Positions 1 to 8,164 of a stretch of 10,616 nucleotides of DNA are shown piece by piece. The notes under the pieces were generated by a model. It was given only the letters and a program-made list of their open reading frames with translations. It was not told the DNA's origin and searched no databases. Location of the stretch: NCBI GenBank assembly GCA_002373855.1, contig DFKO01000067.1:1-10616 (forward strand), read 5' to 3'. The position numbers and the translations under genes are program-made. The DNA comes from Lachnospiraceae bacterium UBA3643 (GTDB lineage Bacteria; Bacillota; Clostridia; Lachnospirales; Lachnospiraceae). Numbering within the stretch: position 1 is the first letter of the stretch; every line of letters starts with the position of its first letter.

Positions 1-1447
1 TTACAAATTCATCAAGCTGGGCTTCTTCAAGAGCATGCCGGAGCTTATCTTCGTCTATTTTATCTTCATCCACACCAAATGCCACGTTCTTCCTGATATC
101 AGCATCGAGCAGGAATATCTGCTGTGGAATATATCCTACATTTGCCAGCCACTGTCTGTAATGGTCTGCCGTATCAGTCTCATCCGCAAGGACCTTTCCG
201 CTCTGGAGTTTTAGGAGTCCTAAAAGGATATCGATAATAGTCGTCTTTCCTGCACCGCTCGTTCCCACTATTCCGACAGATTTGCCTATGGGAAATACCA
301 CACCGGCATGATCAAATATCAGTTTGTCAGAGCCCGGATAGTGATATGTAATATCTTTTAGTTCAACCTTTTTTGTTACGGGGAGCTTATTTTCCTCAAC
401 AGTCGCGTACGAGATATCCGTATTCTCATCGCTCGTCTCCTCAACGAGATTGTCGCTTACATTAAAGAAGAACGGCTCATTAAATGCCATGCTGGTCATC
501 TGATTGTTGATCCTGCTGGCAGCCGGAAGCAATCTCATGGCTGCAACACCAAACGCTGATAAGAGAGATATCATGCCTGAAACATCCTCTCCTGCAATTA
601 TCAGGACCATAATATATCCGAGCAGACCTGAGATAGCTACTGTCTCAATCAGGAGCTTGGGAGTATTATTAAAAATATTAAGGCGCTCCATGGCCTTAAC
701 ATAACCTTCTCCGACTTTACAGTACTGGCCTATAAAGTACTGCTCTTTACCGGCTACTTTGATATCCTTAATACCCTGAACCGTCTGGGATATCCACGAA
801 AACATCGCCGCGCCGTAATCCTGATTTTCCCTGCCGGTCCTGTTCATGATCGGTTTGATTATCTTTTTAATGATTATCAGGGATAGGAGGACAAGGGTTC
901 CGACTATGATCGTCATGATGACATCAAGGGTAGCAAGATATACAACGAGGAACAGGGCAACTATGACTTCCGAAGCAATCTGTAGCACAGACAGTATAAG
1001 CGCATACATATTGCTTACATCCGCGGTAATGCTCCTCTGGATAACAGACGTCTCTGCATTCAGATAATACTCATAATCTCTTCTGACATAACTCTTCATG
1101 AGTTTTGTGGCTGTGGTGAACTGATTCTGAAATGTAAATCTGTACAGACTTTTCTGAAGCACAAACTGAAAACCGTTTTTGATGACATAAAGCATGATAC
1201 ATCCGAATATGGCAAGTACGGAAAAAGTGACTGTACTGTCTATATTCAGCAGATCACATATCATCCTGTATGTCTCCCCGCTCTCGAGCTTTTTGGGATC
1301 TACTATGAGTGCCACAACCTGCATTACCATAAAGACTGCTGCTGTCTCAAGAAAAGCTGCTACCACCATCATGATAAACAAGCCAAACATTGCCCTTTTC
1401 TGCGAGGCGTCCATGAGTATGTTTATTTTCTTTAAAATCTTAACCAT
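1..1447 (-). CDS. ABC exporter (TMD-NBD half-transporter), PglK/MsbA-like lipid-linked oligosaccharide flippase, C-terminus cut by window edge
   Basis: The first 482 residues are visible, read from the ATG at 1447; the reading frame is open to base 1. The N-terminal half holds about six membrane segments (roughly residues 20-44, 72-95, 149-175, 178-197, 266-287 and 292-310). The motif GIKDIKVAGKE (225-235) is of the type seen in PglK-like exporters. A nucleotide-binding domain starts near 360, with an A-loop tyrosine in YHYPG (368-372), Walker A GTSGAGKTT (395-403) and a Q-loop at YIPQQIFLLDADI (439-451). The signature motif, Walker B and H-loop lie beyond the edge; related proteins run to about 560-600 residues. 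Such proteins dimerise in the cytoplasmic membrane and export or flip lipid-linked substrates with ATP. Being last in a polysaccharide operon with no visible Wzx, it is the best flippase candidate, but the substrate is inferred. The start lies 22 bases after the previous stop; AGGAAG is 14 bases upstream, longer than ideal. Confidence 0.93.
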   Translation of the reverse strand, partial: MVKILKKINILMDASQKRAMFGLFIMMVVAAFLETAAVFMVMQVVALIVDPKKLESGETYRMICDLLNIDSTVTFSVLAIFGCIMLYVIKNGFQFVLQKSLYRFTFQNQFTTATKLMKSYVRRDYEYYLNAETSVIQRSITADVSNMYALILSVLQIASEVIVALFLVVYLATLDVIMTIIVGTLVLLSLIIIKKIIKPIMNRTGRENQDYGAAMFSWISQTVQGIKDIKVAGKEQYFIGQYCKVGEGYVKAMERLNIFNNTPKLLIETVAISGLLGYIMVLIIAGEDVSGMISLLSAFGVAAMRLLPAASRINNQMTSMAFNEPFFFNVSDNLVEETSDENTDISYATVEENKLPVTKKVELKDITYHYPGSDKLIFDHAGVVFPIGKSVGIVGTSGAGKTTIIDILLGLLKLQSGKVLADETDTADHYRQWLANVGYIPQQIFLLDADIRKNVAFGVDEDKIDEDKLRHALEEAQLDEFV

Positions 1448-1461
1448 AACTGTTTTTTAAT

Positions 1462-1467
1462 CTTCCT
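1462..1467 (-). promoter_or_regulatory. Possible distant Shine-Dalgarno site AGGAAG for the ABC exporter
   Basis: AGGAAG is 14 bases before the ATG at 1447, further than the usual 5 to 9 bases. No nearer start codon in the same frame fits better, so translation may be weak or helped by coupling with the gene ending 22 bases upstream. Confidence 0.4.
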
Positions 1468-1469
1468 TT

Positions 1470-3728
1470 TTATTTAAAGACATGCTTTTCCGGTGCTTCA
1501 TATCTGTCCCAGAATGACGGACCGAGATTTATTTTTTCTTTAACAAATTTAAGGGTATACATTGCCATATTTACTATGGCAATTGATTTTTCAAAAGTAA
1601 TGACATCCATGTGATTCATCACTTCCATGGGAAACTTACCGTTTATGACTATGCAGCCGGGATAAACTTTCCTGTAATCTATTGTATCCCTCGGGTGGGG
1701 TTTTATGACAACTCTCATCCCTTTGCAATACTCCGATATAATATCACCGACTATCCTTGTCTGGGTCTCCTCATCAAAGTGATACGGCTCTGTAAGTATC
1801 AGAACACATTTTTCTCCTTTAGCAGCCGACAGCTCTTCAATGAGTTCATCCGCCCCCGGAATGAATGCTTTCACAAGCATCTGCTTTTCCTCTTTTGAGA
1901 GTCTGTCCTCAAGCTCACTCCTTGGTACCACTTTATATTTAGGGCAGTCATATTCAAGCTTTGTCCTGTCATTTATCTCCATATCCATACAGTAGCGACC
2001 ATAACCGTTCTGTATAAATATAAGATTCATTGAGGATAAAAATGCTTTCAGTTTAAAATGACCCCTGTTTGAAAAATGTGCATCATCCAGATTTTCCAGA
2101 CAGTTGAGTCCGTCCTCAAGAGCATGATATTTTATATGCTTTGCATTCAGATAAAATCCTATCGGATCGGAATCACAATAGACATACACATTATCATACT
2201 TTGCAAAATCGACTGTCATAAATGGTTCTTCCAGCCTGGCAAGCTTTTTTGTATATATTATTCTGTTAATAGTATGAATCAGTATATTACCGTGATTTTC
2301 TTTATATTTCATAAGTCCCGGAAAATCGGAATCCCTTTTTTCCGGCAACATGTATATCTTTTCAAAGAGCTTCACGCTTTCAAGTCTTTTCTCAAGTTCC
2401 GTGAAATCCGATGACATTGTAGATAAAGCAATATGTGCCCTGCCTCTTGCCTCCTCCGGCAAAGCAAACTCTTTTAACATCGAGACATATACATGGTAAA
2501 ACGTATGGCATACATAAATCCTGCTGCCTGTTTTCTCCTTACGGCCCGTATACTCATATCCCTTACGGGGAGAAATATCAGGTGCATAACTAAGGGGGCC
2601 CTCACCCCATACTTTTATCTGACCCTTTAAAATATTTTCACAGAATATTATCAGGCGGTCTGCTGCCGTAGCCGGATTCCATATTGTCCATACAGTATTA
2701 TATGCATTTTTGCCGAGCCTGATTCTGAGTCCTTCATCTTCACACAGACGAAATACATTATCCCTGAACCCCTTATAATCACCGTTTCTGTAAACCAGTC
2801 CGTTATAATCCCGCTCAATCAGTGTGGGAACGGCCCCTATACCTGCGCAGGCCACTATTGCACATCCGCTGTTCATGGACTCGTTTAATACTGCTCCCCA
2901 GCCTTCCCTGTAATCGCTTGTAAACAGAAATATATCTGCCTTGTCCATACAGTCTCTAACTTCGGACGGATTTAAAAAACCATGAAATGTGACATGATCT
3001 TCAAGAGTATATTTTGCAGAGTATTTTTTCAGTGATTCCTCAAGGTCTCCGGCTCCCACCATGTCAAGATGAAATGATACGCCTCTGTCCCTTAAATCTC
3101 TTGCTATTTTAAGGGCATACTCCGGATGTTTCAGTGTCAGAAATCTTCCTGACCATAACAGATTTATCTGTCTTTTCCCGTTTTGATCTGTAACATTTTT
3201 TTCGGAAAACAGCCTGCTTAAATCTTTTTCTTTTATTTCCGGGAAATAACCCCAGGTAAACTTTTTATTCGGATATGCTTTTACAATATTAAAATCAGAT
3301 GCAACATACGCTCCGTCGCAAAGAAGATATACATCCTTATCCCTGTATTGTGTATGATCTTCCCATTTCTTTCTTCGTCCCCTCGGCGATATGGATTTCC
3401 ACTGTCCTTCACGGTACAGTCTCTCGCTTGAACGGATGACGATCCTGCCGGCATTCAGTCTGGGTTTTATATAGCTCTCATCTTCAACACCGCCAAAGAT
3501 GACAATATCCGCATCCATAATCAGATTACGGCAGTTTTCTTCGTCTTTGTAAAACAGCTTCAGATAAGGAATGTCTTTTACTTCACTCATCCATCCCATC
3601 CTGACTCTGTCCTCTTCCATCTCCATGGTCTGAATAAATGCAAAATCCCCTGAAAGCCTCTCATAAAGATTATTTGCGAGAGGTATCTGATGATGATTTA
3701 TGTAATTTGAGACTATTACGAGTTTCAT
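1470..3728 (-). CDS. Bifunctional glycosyltransferase: N-terminal GT4 domain fused to C-terminal GT52/sialyltransferase-like domain
   Basis: This 752-residue protein has two halves. Residues 1-380 form a GT-B retaining GT4 enzyme: WSGRFLTLKHPEYAL (192-206) opens the second Rossmann domain and EGWGAVLNE (275-283) is the EX7E donor-binding motif. Residues 1-380 are clearly paralogous to the next gene upstream, sharing NYxxxHQxP, MGW, DIVxFGGV, YLLCxGAYV and a GPLS block near the end. After a linker (about 381-402) comes a second domain with LEDG (537-540), ILTEPYHFDEET (644-655), KPHPRD (676-681) and a serine in TFEKSIAIVN (711-720). These match, in order, the D/E-D/E-G, TxP, HP and Ser motifs of GT52-type bacterial sialyltransferase-like enzymes. 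Donor and acceptor are unknown; no CMP-sialate synthesis genes are visible. The protein is probably cytoplasmic or membrane-peripheral. The start is 6 bases after the previous stop with no good Shine-Dalgarno site, suggesting translational coupling. Confidence 0.9.
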   Translation of the reverse strand: MKLVIVSNYINHHQIPLANNLYERLSGDFAFIQTMEMEEDRVRMGWMSEVKDIPYLKLFYKDEENCRNLIMDADIVIFGGVEDESYIKPRLNAGRIVIRSSERLYREGQWKSISPRGRRKKWEDHTQYRDKDVYLLCDGAYVASDFNIVKAYPNKKFTWGYFPEIKEKDLSRLFSEKNVTDQNGKRQINLLWSGRFLTLKHPEYALKIARDLRDRGVSFHLDMVGAGDLEESLKKYSAKYTLEDHVTFHGFLNPSEVRDCMDKADIFLFTSDYREGWGAVLNESMNSGCAIVACAGIGAVPTLIERDYNGLVYRNGDYKGFRDNVFRLCEDEGLRIRLGKNAYNTVWTIWNPATAADRLIIFCENILKGQIKVWGEGPLSYAPDISPRKGYEYTGRKEKTGSRIYVCHTFYHVYVSMLKEFALPEEARGRAHIALSTMSSDFTELEKRLESVKLFEKIYMLPEKRDSDFPGLMKYKENHGNILIHTINRIIYTKKLARLEEPFMTVDFAKYDNVYVYCDSDPIGFYLNAKHIKYHALEDGLNCLENLDDAHFSNRGHFKLKAFLSSMNLIFIQNGYGRYCMDMEINDRTKLEYDCPKYKVVPRSELEDRLSKEEKQMLVKAFIPGADELIEELSAAKGEKCVLILTEPYHFDEETQTRIVGDIISEYCKGMRVVIKPHPRDTIDYRKVYPGCIVINGKFPMEVMNHMDVITFEKSIAIVNMAMYTLKFVKEKINLGPSFWDRYEAPEKHVFK

Positions 3729-3734
3729 TAATTA

Positions 3735-4904
3735 TTAGATAATCTTCTTTCCCGGCAGTATTGTCTCTGCCTTTGACAGTGGTCCGTTTGTATATTCGGG
3801 CAAAATGGCATCATATCCGTTTCCTGCCACCTGATCTATGATCCGTTTAAATCTGGCTGCAGCTTCATTTGGACTCCAGACTTCCGATATGGTTTTGTGT
3901 GCCTGCTGACCGAGACTCTGTCTTAAATATATATCATCTGTCAGCTCTTCCATAATTACTGCAAGGCTCTTAATGTCTCCCGGTTTATATATCCTGCCGT
4001 TCTTTTTATCCTCTATCAGATAATATGCAGATCCGGCGCCGACACTCGCTATGACAGCACACCCTGAATCCATGGCTTCATTTACCACGGCACCCCATCC
4101 TTCATTGTAATCGCTTGTCATCAGATATATATCACTCTGTTCCATAAGCTGCCTTACCTCTGATGCCGGCATGAAATCCATCATTGTTACATGATCCTTA
4201 AGGCCGTTTTCTTTTATATAAGATGCCAGCAGAGCATGCTCATCTCCGTTGCCAACTACAGTCATATGCACATTTTTCTTATGCTTTATCAGGGTTTTAA
4301 ATGCTTTGACTCCGTCAAGCACATGCTTCCAGTCGAGCATCCTGCCTGTCCAGAGTATTCTGACCGGTTCTCCCTGTCTGCTCTTAAGGTCTCTTAATTC
4401 ATACCAGTCTTTATTATTAAGTGATGTAAAATAACCCCATTTAAGCCTTTTGTTTTTATGTCCTCCAAACATATCAAAGTCAGCAGGCACATACGCTCCG
4501 CAGCAAAGGAGATAACATGGTGTATTATTGTATTTTGTATATTCTTTCAGTTTCCTGATATACCCTTTTGGTGCAAGGGCATGAATCCTCCCCTTTTTAT
4601 ACAGTCTCTCCATACACCTGAAGGACATTTTCCCTGCTTCAAGTCTCTGCCTTATATAGAGAAAGTGCACTCCTCCGAACATCACAATATCACTGTCGAC
4701 AACTACTTTGTCATCATCAGGACTCACGTACTTTCTGACATATGACAATTTACTGTAGTCAGTATCCCATCCCATATTTTTTCGTTCCTCTTCAAAGTCC
4801 TCTGTTTCCAGAAAGAGAAAATCATCTCCAAACAGTTCATACATTGCCTGAGCAAAAGGATACTGATGCTGTGTCATGTAATTAAAAACAAATGTTACTT
4901 TCAT
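3735..4904 (-). CDS. GT4-family glycosyltransferase (GT-B fold), paralogue of the N-terminal half of the downstream fusion protein
   Basis: The 389-residue product has the size and fold signals of a GT4 enzyme. An N-terminal acceptor domain starts MKVTFVFNYM and contains SDIVMFGGVH (71-80) and YLLCCGAYV (131-139). The donor domain begins at ILWTGRMLDWKH (183-194) and carries the EX7E motif EGWGAVVNE (268-276), followed by MDSGCAVIAS. It has no signal peptide or membrane helix, so it should act at the cytoplasmic face of the membrane, adding one sugar from a nucleotide-sugar donor to a lipid-linked intermediate. The sugar cannot be read from sequence. It is strongly related to residues 1-380 of the next gene, pointing to tandem duplication and divergence. 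AAGGAA six bases before the ATG supports the start; the stop is 6 bases before the next gene. Confidence 0.92.
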   Translation of the reverse strand: MKVTFVFNYMTQHQYPFAQAMYELFGDDFLFLETEDFEEERKNMGWDTDYSKLSYVRKYVSPDDDKVVVDSDIVMFGGVHFLYIRQRLEAGKMSFRCMERLYKKGRIHALAPKGYIRKLKEYTKYNNTPCYLLCCGAYVPADFDMFGGHKNKRLKWGYFTSLNNKDWYELRDLKSRQGEPVRILWTGRMLDWKHVLDGVKAFKTLIKHKKNVHMTVVGNGDEHALLASYIKENGLKDHVTMMDFMPASEVRQLMEQSDIYLMTSDYNEGWGAVVNEAMDSGCAVIASVGAGSAYYLIEDKKNGRIYKPGDIKSLAVIMEELTDDIYLRQSLGQQAHKTISEVWSPNEAAARFKRIIDQVAGNGYDAILPEYTNGPLSKAETILPGKKII

Positions 4905-4910
4905 AGAGTG

Positions 4911-4916
4911 TTCCTT
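4911..4916 (-). promoter_or_regulatory. Shine-Dalgarno site AAGGAA for the 389-residue GT4 gene
   Basis: AAGGAA is six bases before the ATG at 4904, in the 14-base gap between the two GT4 genes. It supports the chosen start. Confidence 0.7.
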
Positions 4917-4918
4917 AT

Positions 4919-6202
4919 TTATGTCGCAATCTGTCTGTATATTTTTAAAGCATCCTTATAATTCTGCAGTCTGTCATGAGTTTCATTTGCACGCTTTACT
5001 GCTTTTTCGGATAAAGATATACATAACGAATCATCTTCAAATATATCTGTTATCCTTTTGCAAAGACCGGCTGCATCACCCGGCTCATACATTAATACTT
5101 CTATTTTATCATCTGCAAGTGAGGGTATACCGCATGTATCCGTACATACAGACGGGACTCCCAGCATCATGGCTTCCCCTAAAGAATTGGGAGAGTTTTC
5201 TACAAACGACGGCAGTACAAATACATTGCACTGCATCATCTGCTCTTTCATTTCAGATGCATTTTTCTGTCCGAGAAAATATACAATATCCTCAAGACCG
5301 TATTTTTTAATCAGTTTTTTCAGATATCTCCCGTACTCCGGCTCTCTGATCTTATTTTTCAGGGAGTTATCCCTGACAATATCATCTCCGGCTACATACA
5401 GGGATATGTCCGGATATTTATCTTTAAGCATTCCGACTGCTTCAAGTACGGTATGGAGTCCTTTGAGAGGATAATTGCCCTGAGATACAAATATCCTGTG
5501 CCTTGTACTTTTTGGGGGAGTCCAACAGTCACCTTCATAAAAGGTATCCCTGAGTGTTTCATTTAATCTGTAATAAACCGCAGAAGGATTTTTCTTTTTT
5601 GTATATTCCCTGTCAAATTCTGTTCTGCCACAAATATTTTTGGCATTGGATATCGTTACTGCTTCATGTTTTGCCCTTATACCAAATTTCTCTTTTTGCT
5701 GCCTTATACCGTCTTTTTTTATAATATCTCTGAAGGTATTATGATTGATTACTTTTTCCGGCAGATCCGTATAATACTTTTCAAAACAGACTTCCATGAT
5801 ACCCTGCAAATGGATCAGGGCCTTACCTGCATATTTCTCATTCTCAAGAAGTGCCCTTGTATGAGCATATTCCGTTCCAAAACAGTGGATCACATCAGGT
5901 TTAAATGATTCACATATATCATTTATTCCTCTTTTAAGTTCTGACTCATAGTCTTCCGGTCTGTTTCCGTCTTCCCTAAATGCATAATAAAAATAATCAC
6001 CCGTACTTCCCGAGTATACTTCCCGATCAGGATAAGCTATGGCAAGGGTTATATCATTATGATTTTTTACCTCACAATACATCCCGGCTATCCAGCCTTC
6101 TTTATTTGTCGCAGGCTTACCAATTGCATCTCCTACAAATGAAGGCATGAGATTACACAGCCATAGCACTCTTATTTTATTTTTCTCTTCCGATAATTCC
6201 AT
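4919..6202 (-). CDS. GT4-family glycosyltransferase (GT-B fold)
   Basis: This is a 427-residue GT-B enzyme. The N-terminal domain starts near RVLWLCNLMP (11-20) and includes KPDVIHCFGTEYAH (101-114), the usual 'where the path leads out of the first Rossmann fold' region of GT4 proteins. The donor domain begins RIFVSQGNYPLKG (236-248). The EX7E motif is ENSPNSLGE (335-343), followed by AMMLGVPSVCTDTCG, a typical nucleotide-sugar pocket. It lacks the NYxxxHQxP opening shared by the two GT4 domains downstream, so it is a more distant member and probably has a different sugar specificity. The likely role is transfer of one hexose or related sugar to the lipid-linked repeat unit in the cytoplasm. 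The start is 16 bases after the previous stop. The bases before the ATG (TTTAACATTATT) contain no recognisable Shine-Dalgarno site, and no alternative upstream start exists because the frame meets a stop. Confidence 0.9.
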   Translation of the reverse strand: MELSEEKNKIRVLWLCNLMPSFVGDAIGKPATNKEGWIAGMYCEVKNHNDITLAIAYPDREVYSGSTGDYFYYAFREDGNRPEDYESELKRGINDICESFKPDVIHCFGTEYAHTRALLENEKYAGKALIHLQGIMEVCFEKYYTDLPEKVINHNTFRDIIKKDGIRQQKEKFGIRAKHEAVTISNAKNICGRTEFDREYTKKKNPSAVYYRLNETLRDTFYEGDCWTPPKSTRHRIFVSQGNYPLKGLHTVLEAVGMLKDKYPDISLYVAGDDIVRDNSLKNKIREPEYGRYLKKLIKKYGLEDIVYFLGQKNASEMKEQMMQCNVFVLPSFVENSPNSLGEAMMLGVPSVCTDTCGIPSLADDKIEVLMYEPGDAAGLCKRITDIFEDDSLCISLSEKAVKRANETHDRLQNYKDALKIYRQIAT

Positions 6203-6218
6203 AATAATGTTAAATAGA

Positions 6219-7010
6219 TTATTTGATCATTTTATAAATCAGCGTTTTTAATTTCTGATATATACCGGACAGTTTCCTGTTTCCGGCAATCTTTTCTCTG
6301 ACCGGCTGGAGAGTGACAATCATTACAGCCCTGTATATCAGCGTCCGTTTACCCATATATTTTGAAGTAATTATTTTATGTTCCTCTGCGGATTTTGCCC
6401 GGTTGTCCTTTCTCTCTGAAAACCCTTTTCCTTCGTATATGCAGACGGGGATATCCATATGGCTGAGCGATGCCTTATATTCATAAACAGATCTTAAGAA
6501 GTGTTCATAATCGGCTCTTATCGGATATTTAAGATCATATCCCTTCTTTTCAAACAGTCTCCTGCTATAAAAGCACACCTGATGGCATGGAACGTTTCTG
6601 TAGAGTCCAAACATAGTCAGTCTGTCCGGATATGAGATAAGAGTATTGCTGCCCTTCCGGTACATATTTCCATAGTAGATATCGGACGTATGCTTTATCA
6701 TATGTTTTGCAGTCTGAGCCAGGACTTTTTCATCCGCAAAGGCATCACCGGCATTCATAAATATGAGATAGTCTCCCTTTGCATCTTTAATCGCCCTGTT
6801 CATACCGTCATAAATTGACAGATCCGGCTCTGAGATGATCTTTACATTATCTGACGGGAGTGCCCTTACCCTGTCAAGAGAATCATCAGATGACATCCCG
6901 TCCTTAATGATGATCTCTCTGTCCGTGAAAGTCTGATTCATACAGCTCTCTACGGTATTAAAAAGCTCATCTCCTGCGTTTAGCGTTACAACTATTATGG
7001 AAAAACGCAT
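6219..7010 (-). CDS. GT2-family glycosyltransferase (GT-A fold)
   Basis: The 263-residue product opens with FSIIVVTLNAGDEL (3-16), the first strand and loop of GT2 enzymes, followed by REIIIKDGMSSDDS (31-44), where the aspartates bind the nucleotide. SEPDLSIYDGMNRAI (60-74) and YLIFMNAGD (81-89) follow; here NAGD stands in the place of the metal-binding DXD, as in many colanic-acid-type GT2 proteins. PCHQVCFYSRRLFE (141-154) and RADYEH (165-170) are the acceptor-side motifs with the likely catalytic acidic residue. The C-terminal 60 residues are basic with a hydrophobic stretch (about 222-235), suggesting membrane association rather than a real transmembrane helix. Role: an inverting cytoplasmic glycosyltransferase adding one sugar to the repeat unit; donor unknown. 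GGGGAG six bases before the ATG gives one of the strongest ribosome sites in the operon. Confidence 0.92.
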   Translation of the reverse strand: MRFSIIVVTLNAGDELFNTVESCMNQTFTDREIIIKDGMSSDDSLDRVRALPSDNVKIISEPDLSIYDGMNRAIKDAKGDYLIFMNAGDAFADEKVLAQTAKHMIKHTSDIYYGNMYRKGSNTLISYPDRLTMFGLYRNVPCHQVCFYSRRLFEKKGYDLKYPIRADYEHFLRSVYEYKASLSHMDIPVCIYEGKGFSERKDNRAKSAEEHKIITSKYMGKRTLIYRAVMIVTLQPVREKIAGNRKLSGIYQKLKTLIYKMIK

Positions 7011-7016
7011 TCTACT

Positions 7017-7022
7017 CTCCCC
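7017..7022 (-). promoter_or_regulatory. Shine-Dalgarno site GGGGAG for the 263-residue GT2 gene
   Basis: GGGGAG is six bases before the ATG at 7010 and sits wholly in the 15-base gap after the polymerase stop. It is among the strongest ribosome sites seen in this operon. Confidence 0.75.
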
Positions 7023-7025
7023 TTT

Positions 7026-8162
7026 TCATACATCCCTAAAAAAAGTTACATTTTCAAAAAGCCACGATCTGTACGGCAGTACCGCAACTCCCGGATCATC
7101 CGCTTTAATCAGATACATGCCAAGATACAATACTGCAGCTCCGATAACCGCCCATTTTACAATCCTTTTTTTCTTTTCATCTTTTATGTCTTCAATAATC
7201 GAAGGCAGATAAAGTATCTGACTGATACTCATATAATATCCGATCCTTGAACCGTAAGGCACGAATGAAAAGAAAGCAAAATATAAAAGCGAAGCATAAT
7301 TAAGATAAAAATAAAATCTGTTTTCCTCGCCGTATTCGTTATTATTTTTTACCATTTCTCTCCAGAAATACAATCCGAGTATCACAACTGCCAGAGACCG
7401 TAATACATTTATTATGCTGAAACCTCCGGTGCCTTCATACTCTCCGCTCACAACATAAGACGGATAAAGTTTCAGCATGATCTTCAGATAAAAATCATTA
7501 AAAATAACTCCCGTTGAGGCTAAAACAGTCAGTATAATTACATGTACTTTCTTCCATTTAATCCCTGCCAGGAAATAAATCGGAATTGCTACAAGCGCCG
7601 ATTTATGAAAGAGTGATGCAGCAAGTATTAACAGCACGCCCTTTATGTAATGTTTTTTCTTCCAAAAGGAAAGTGAAAAAAATACCAAAGACATGGCCAG
7701 ATAATATCTGACAGTTGAAAAGCTCTGAAAATACAGGCCAAATGCCATATACAGAAAAAAGGTAAATGCAAAATCCCTGCTCTGAACGTATATCCCTTTA
7801 AGGAAAAAAAAGATCATCACGGCTGCGATAACCGAAAACAGGAGAATATAATTCTCGCAGTTACATATGCTGTAAATCAAAAGTACCAGAAGATTAAAAC
7901 CCCATTCAGTCACGCCGTAGCTCTCATGGGCAATATCATGGGCCCTGTCGATATATGTGGAATAATCATGACCTGTCATATGACGCATTGACGACAGCAA
8001 AAAAAGAAGCAGGAACAGGCCACAAAAACAAATGGTGCTCACCAGTCCCTGATTATTTCCATAATCTCTTCCGTATGATGTTGTCTGTTTTACTCCTTTG
8101 ATTTTGTATGCTACTGCAACAGTCATTAACACAAAGAAGCTGTAAAAGATCATTCCGGACAT
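7026..8162 (-). CDS. EpsG-family (Wzy-type) polysaccharide polymerase, multi-pass membrane protein
   Basis: The 378-residue protein is strongly hydrophobic, with about ten membrane segments spread along its length. It fits the EpsG family: an arginine followed by GHDYSTYID (R60; 64-72), then TVRYYLAMSLVFFSLSF (150-166), a basic WKKKHYIKG (167-175) and SLFHKSAL (183-190). These arginine, tyrosine and histidine positions recur in EpsG/Wzy-like polymerases, which join undecaprenyl-linked repeat units on the outer face of the membrane. Length is normal for the family (about 350-400). It sits among glycosyltransferase genes and downstream of a Wzz-type gene, which fits a Wzy-dependent route. Sequence alone cannot exclude another membrane-embedded sugar enzyme, but the R-GxDY and FHxSA signature makes polymerase the best call. 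GGAAG six bases before the ATG supports M1 over the nearby M4. The gene starts only 2 bases after the previous stop. Confidence 0.88.
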   Translation of the reverse strand: MSGMIFYSFFVLMTVAVAYKIKGVKQTTSYGRDYGNNQGLVSTICFCGLFLLLFLLSSMRHMTGHDYSTYIDRAHDIAHESYGVTEWGFNLLVLLIYSICNCENYILLFSVIAAVMIFFFLKGIYVQSRDFAFTFFLYMAFGLYFQSFSTVRYYLAMSLVFFSLSFWKKKHYIKGVLLILAASLFHKSALVAIPIYFLAGIKWKKVHVIILTVLASTGVIFNDFYLKIMLKLYPSYVVSGEYEGTGGFSIINVLRSLAVVILGLYFWREMVKNNNEYGEENRFYFYLNYASLLYFAFFSFVPYGSRIGYYMSISQILYLPSIIEDIKDEKKKRIVKWAVIGAAVLYLGMYLIKADDPGVAVLPYRSWLFENVTFFRDV

Positions 8163-8164
8163 CT

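Noticed and set aside
504..1460. Open frames on the plus strand opposite the ABC exporter
   Set aside because: They lack family motifs and lie antisense to a frame with clear Walker A and membrane segments; they are shadows.
1448..1469. T-rich intergenic gap before the ABC gene as a terminator or promoter
   Set aside because: Only 22 bases long with no stem-loop and no recognisable -35/-10 pair; it is better read as a ribosome binding region within an operon.
1561..1583. Perfect 9-bp inverted repeat with a 5-base loop (arms ATTGCCATA / TATGGCAAT)
   Set aside because: It lies inside the coding sequence of the fusion protein, has only three G-C pairs and is not followed by a T run in the direction of transcription, so it is not a terminator. 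It may be a chance result of the codons for an IAIVNMAMY stretch.
4921..5474. Two overlapping plus-strand open frames (129 and 138 residues) opposite the GT4 gene
   Set aside because: They overlap each other and a well-supported GT4 gene on the other strand, and their compositions are unlike real proteins.
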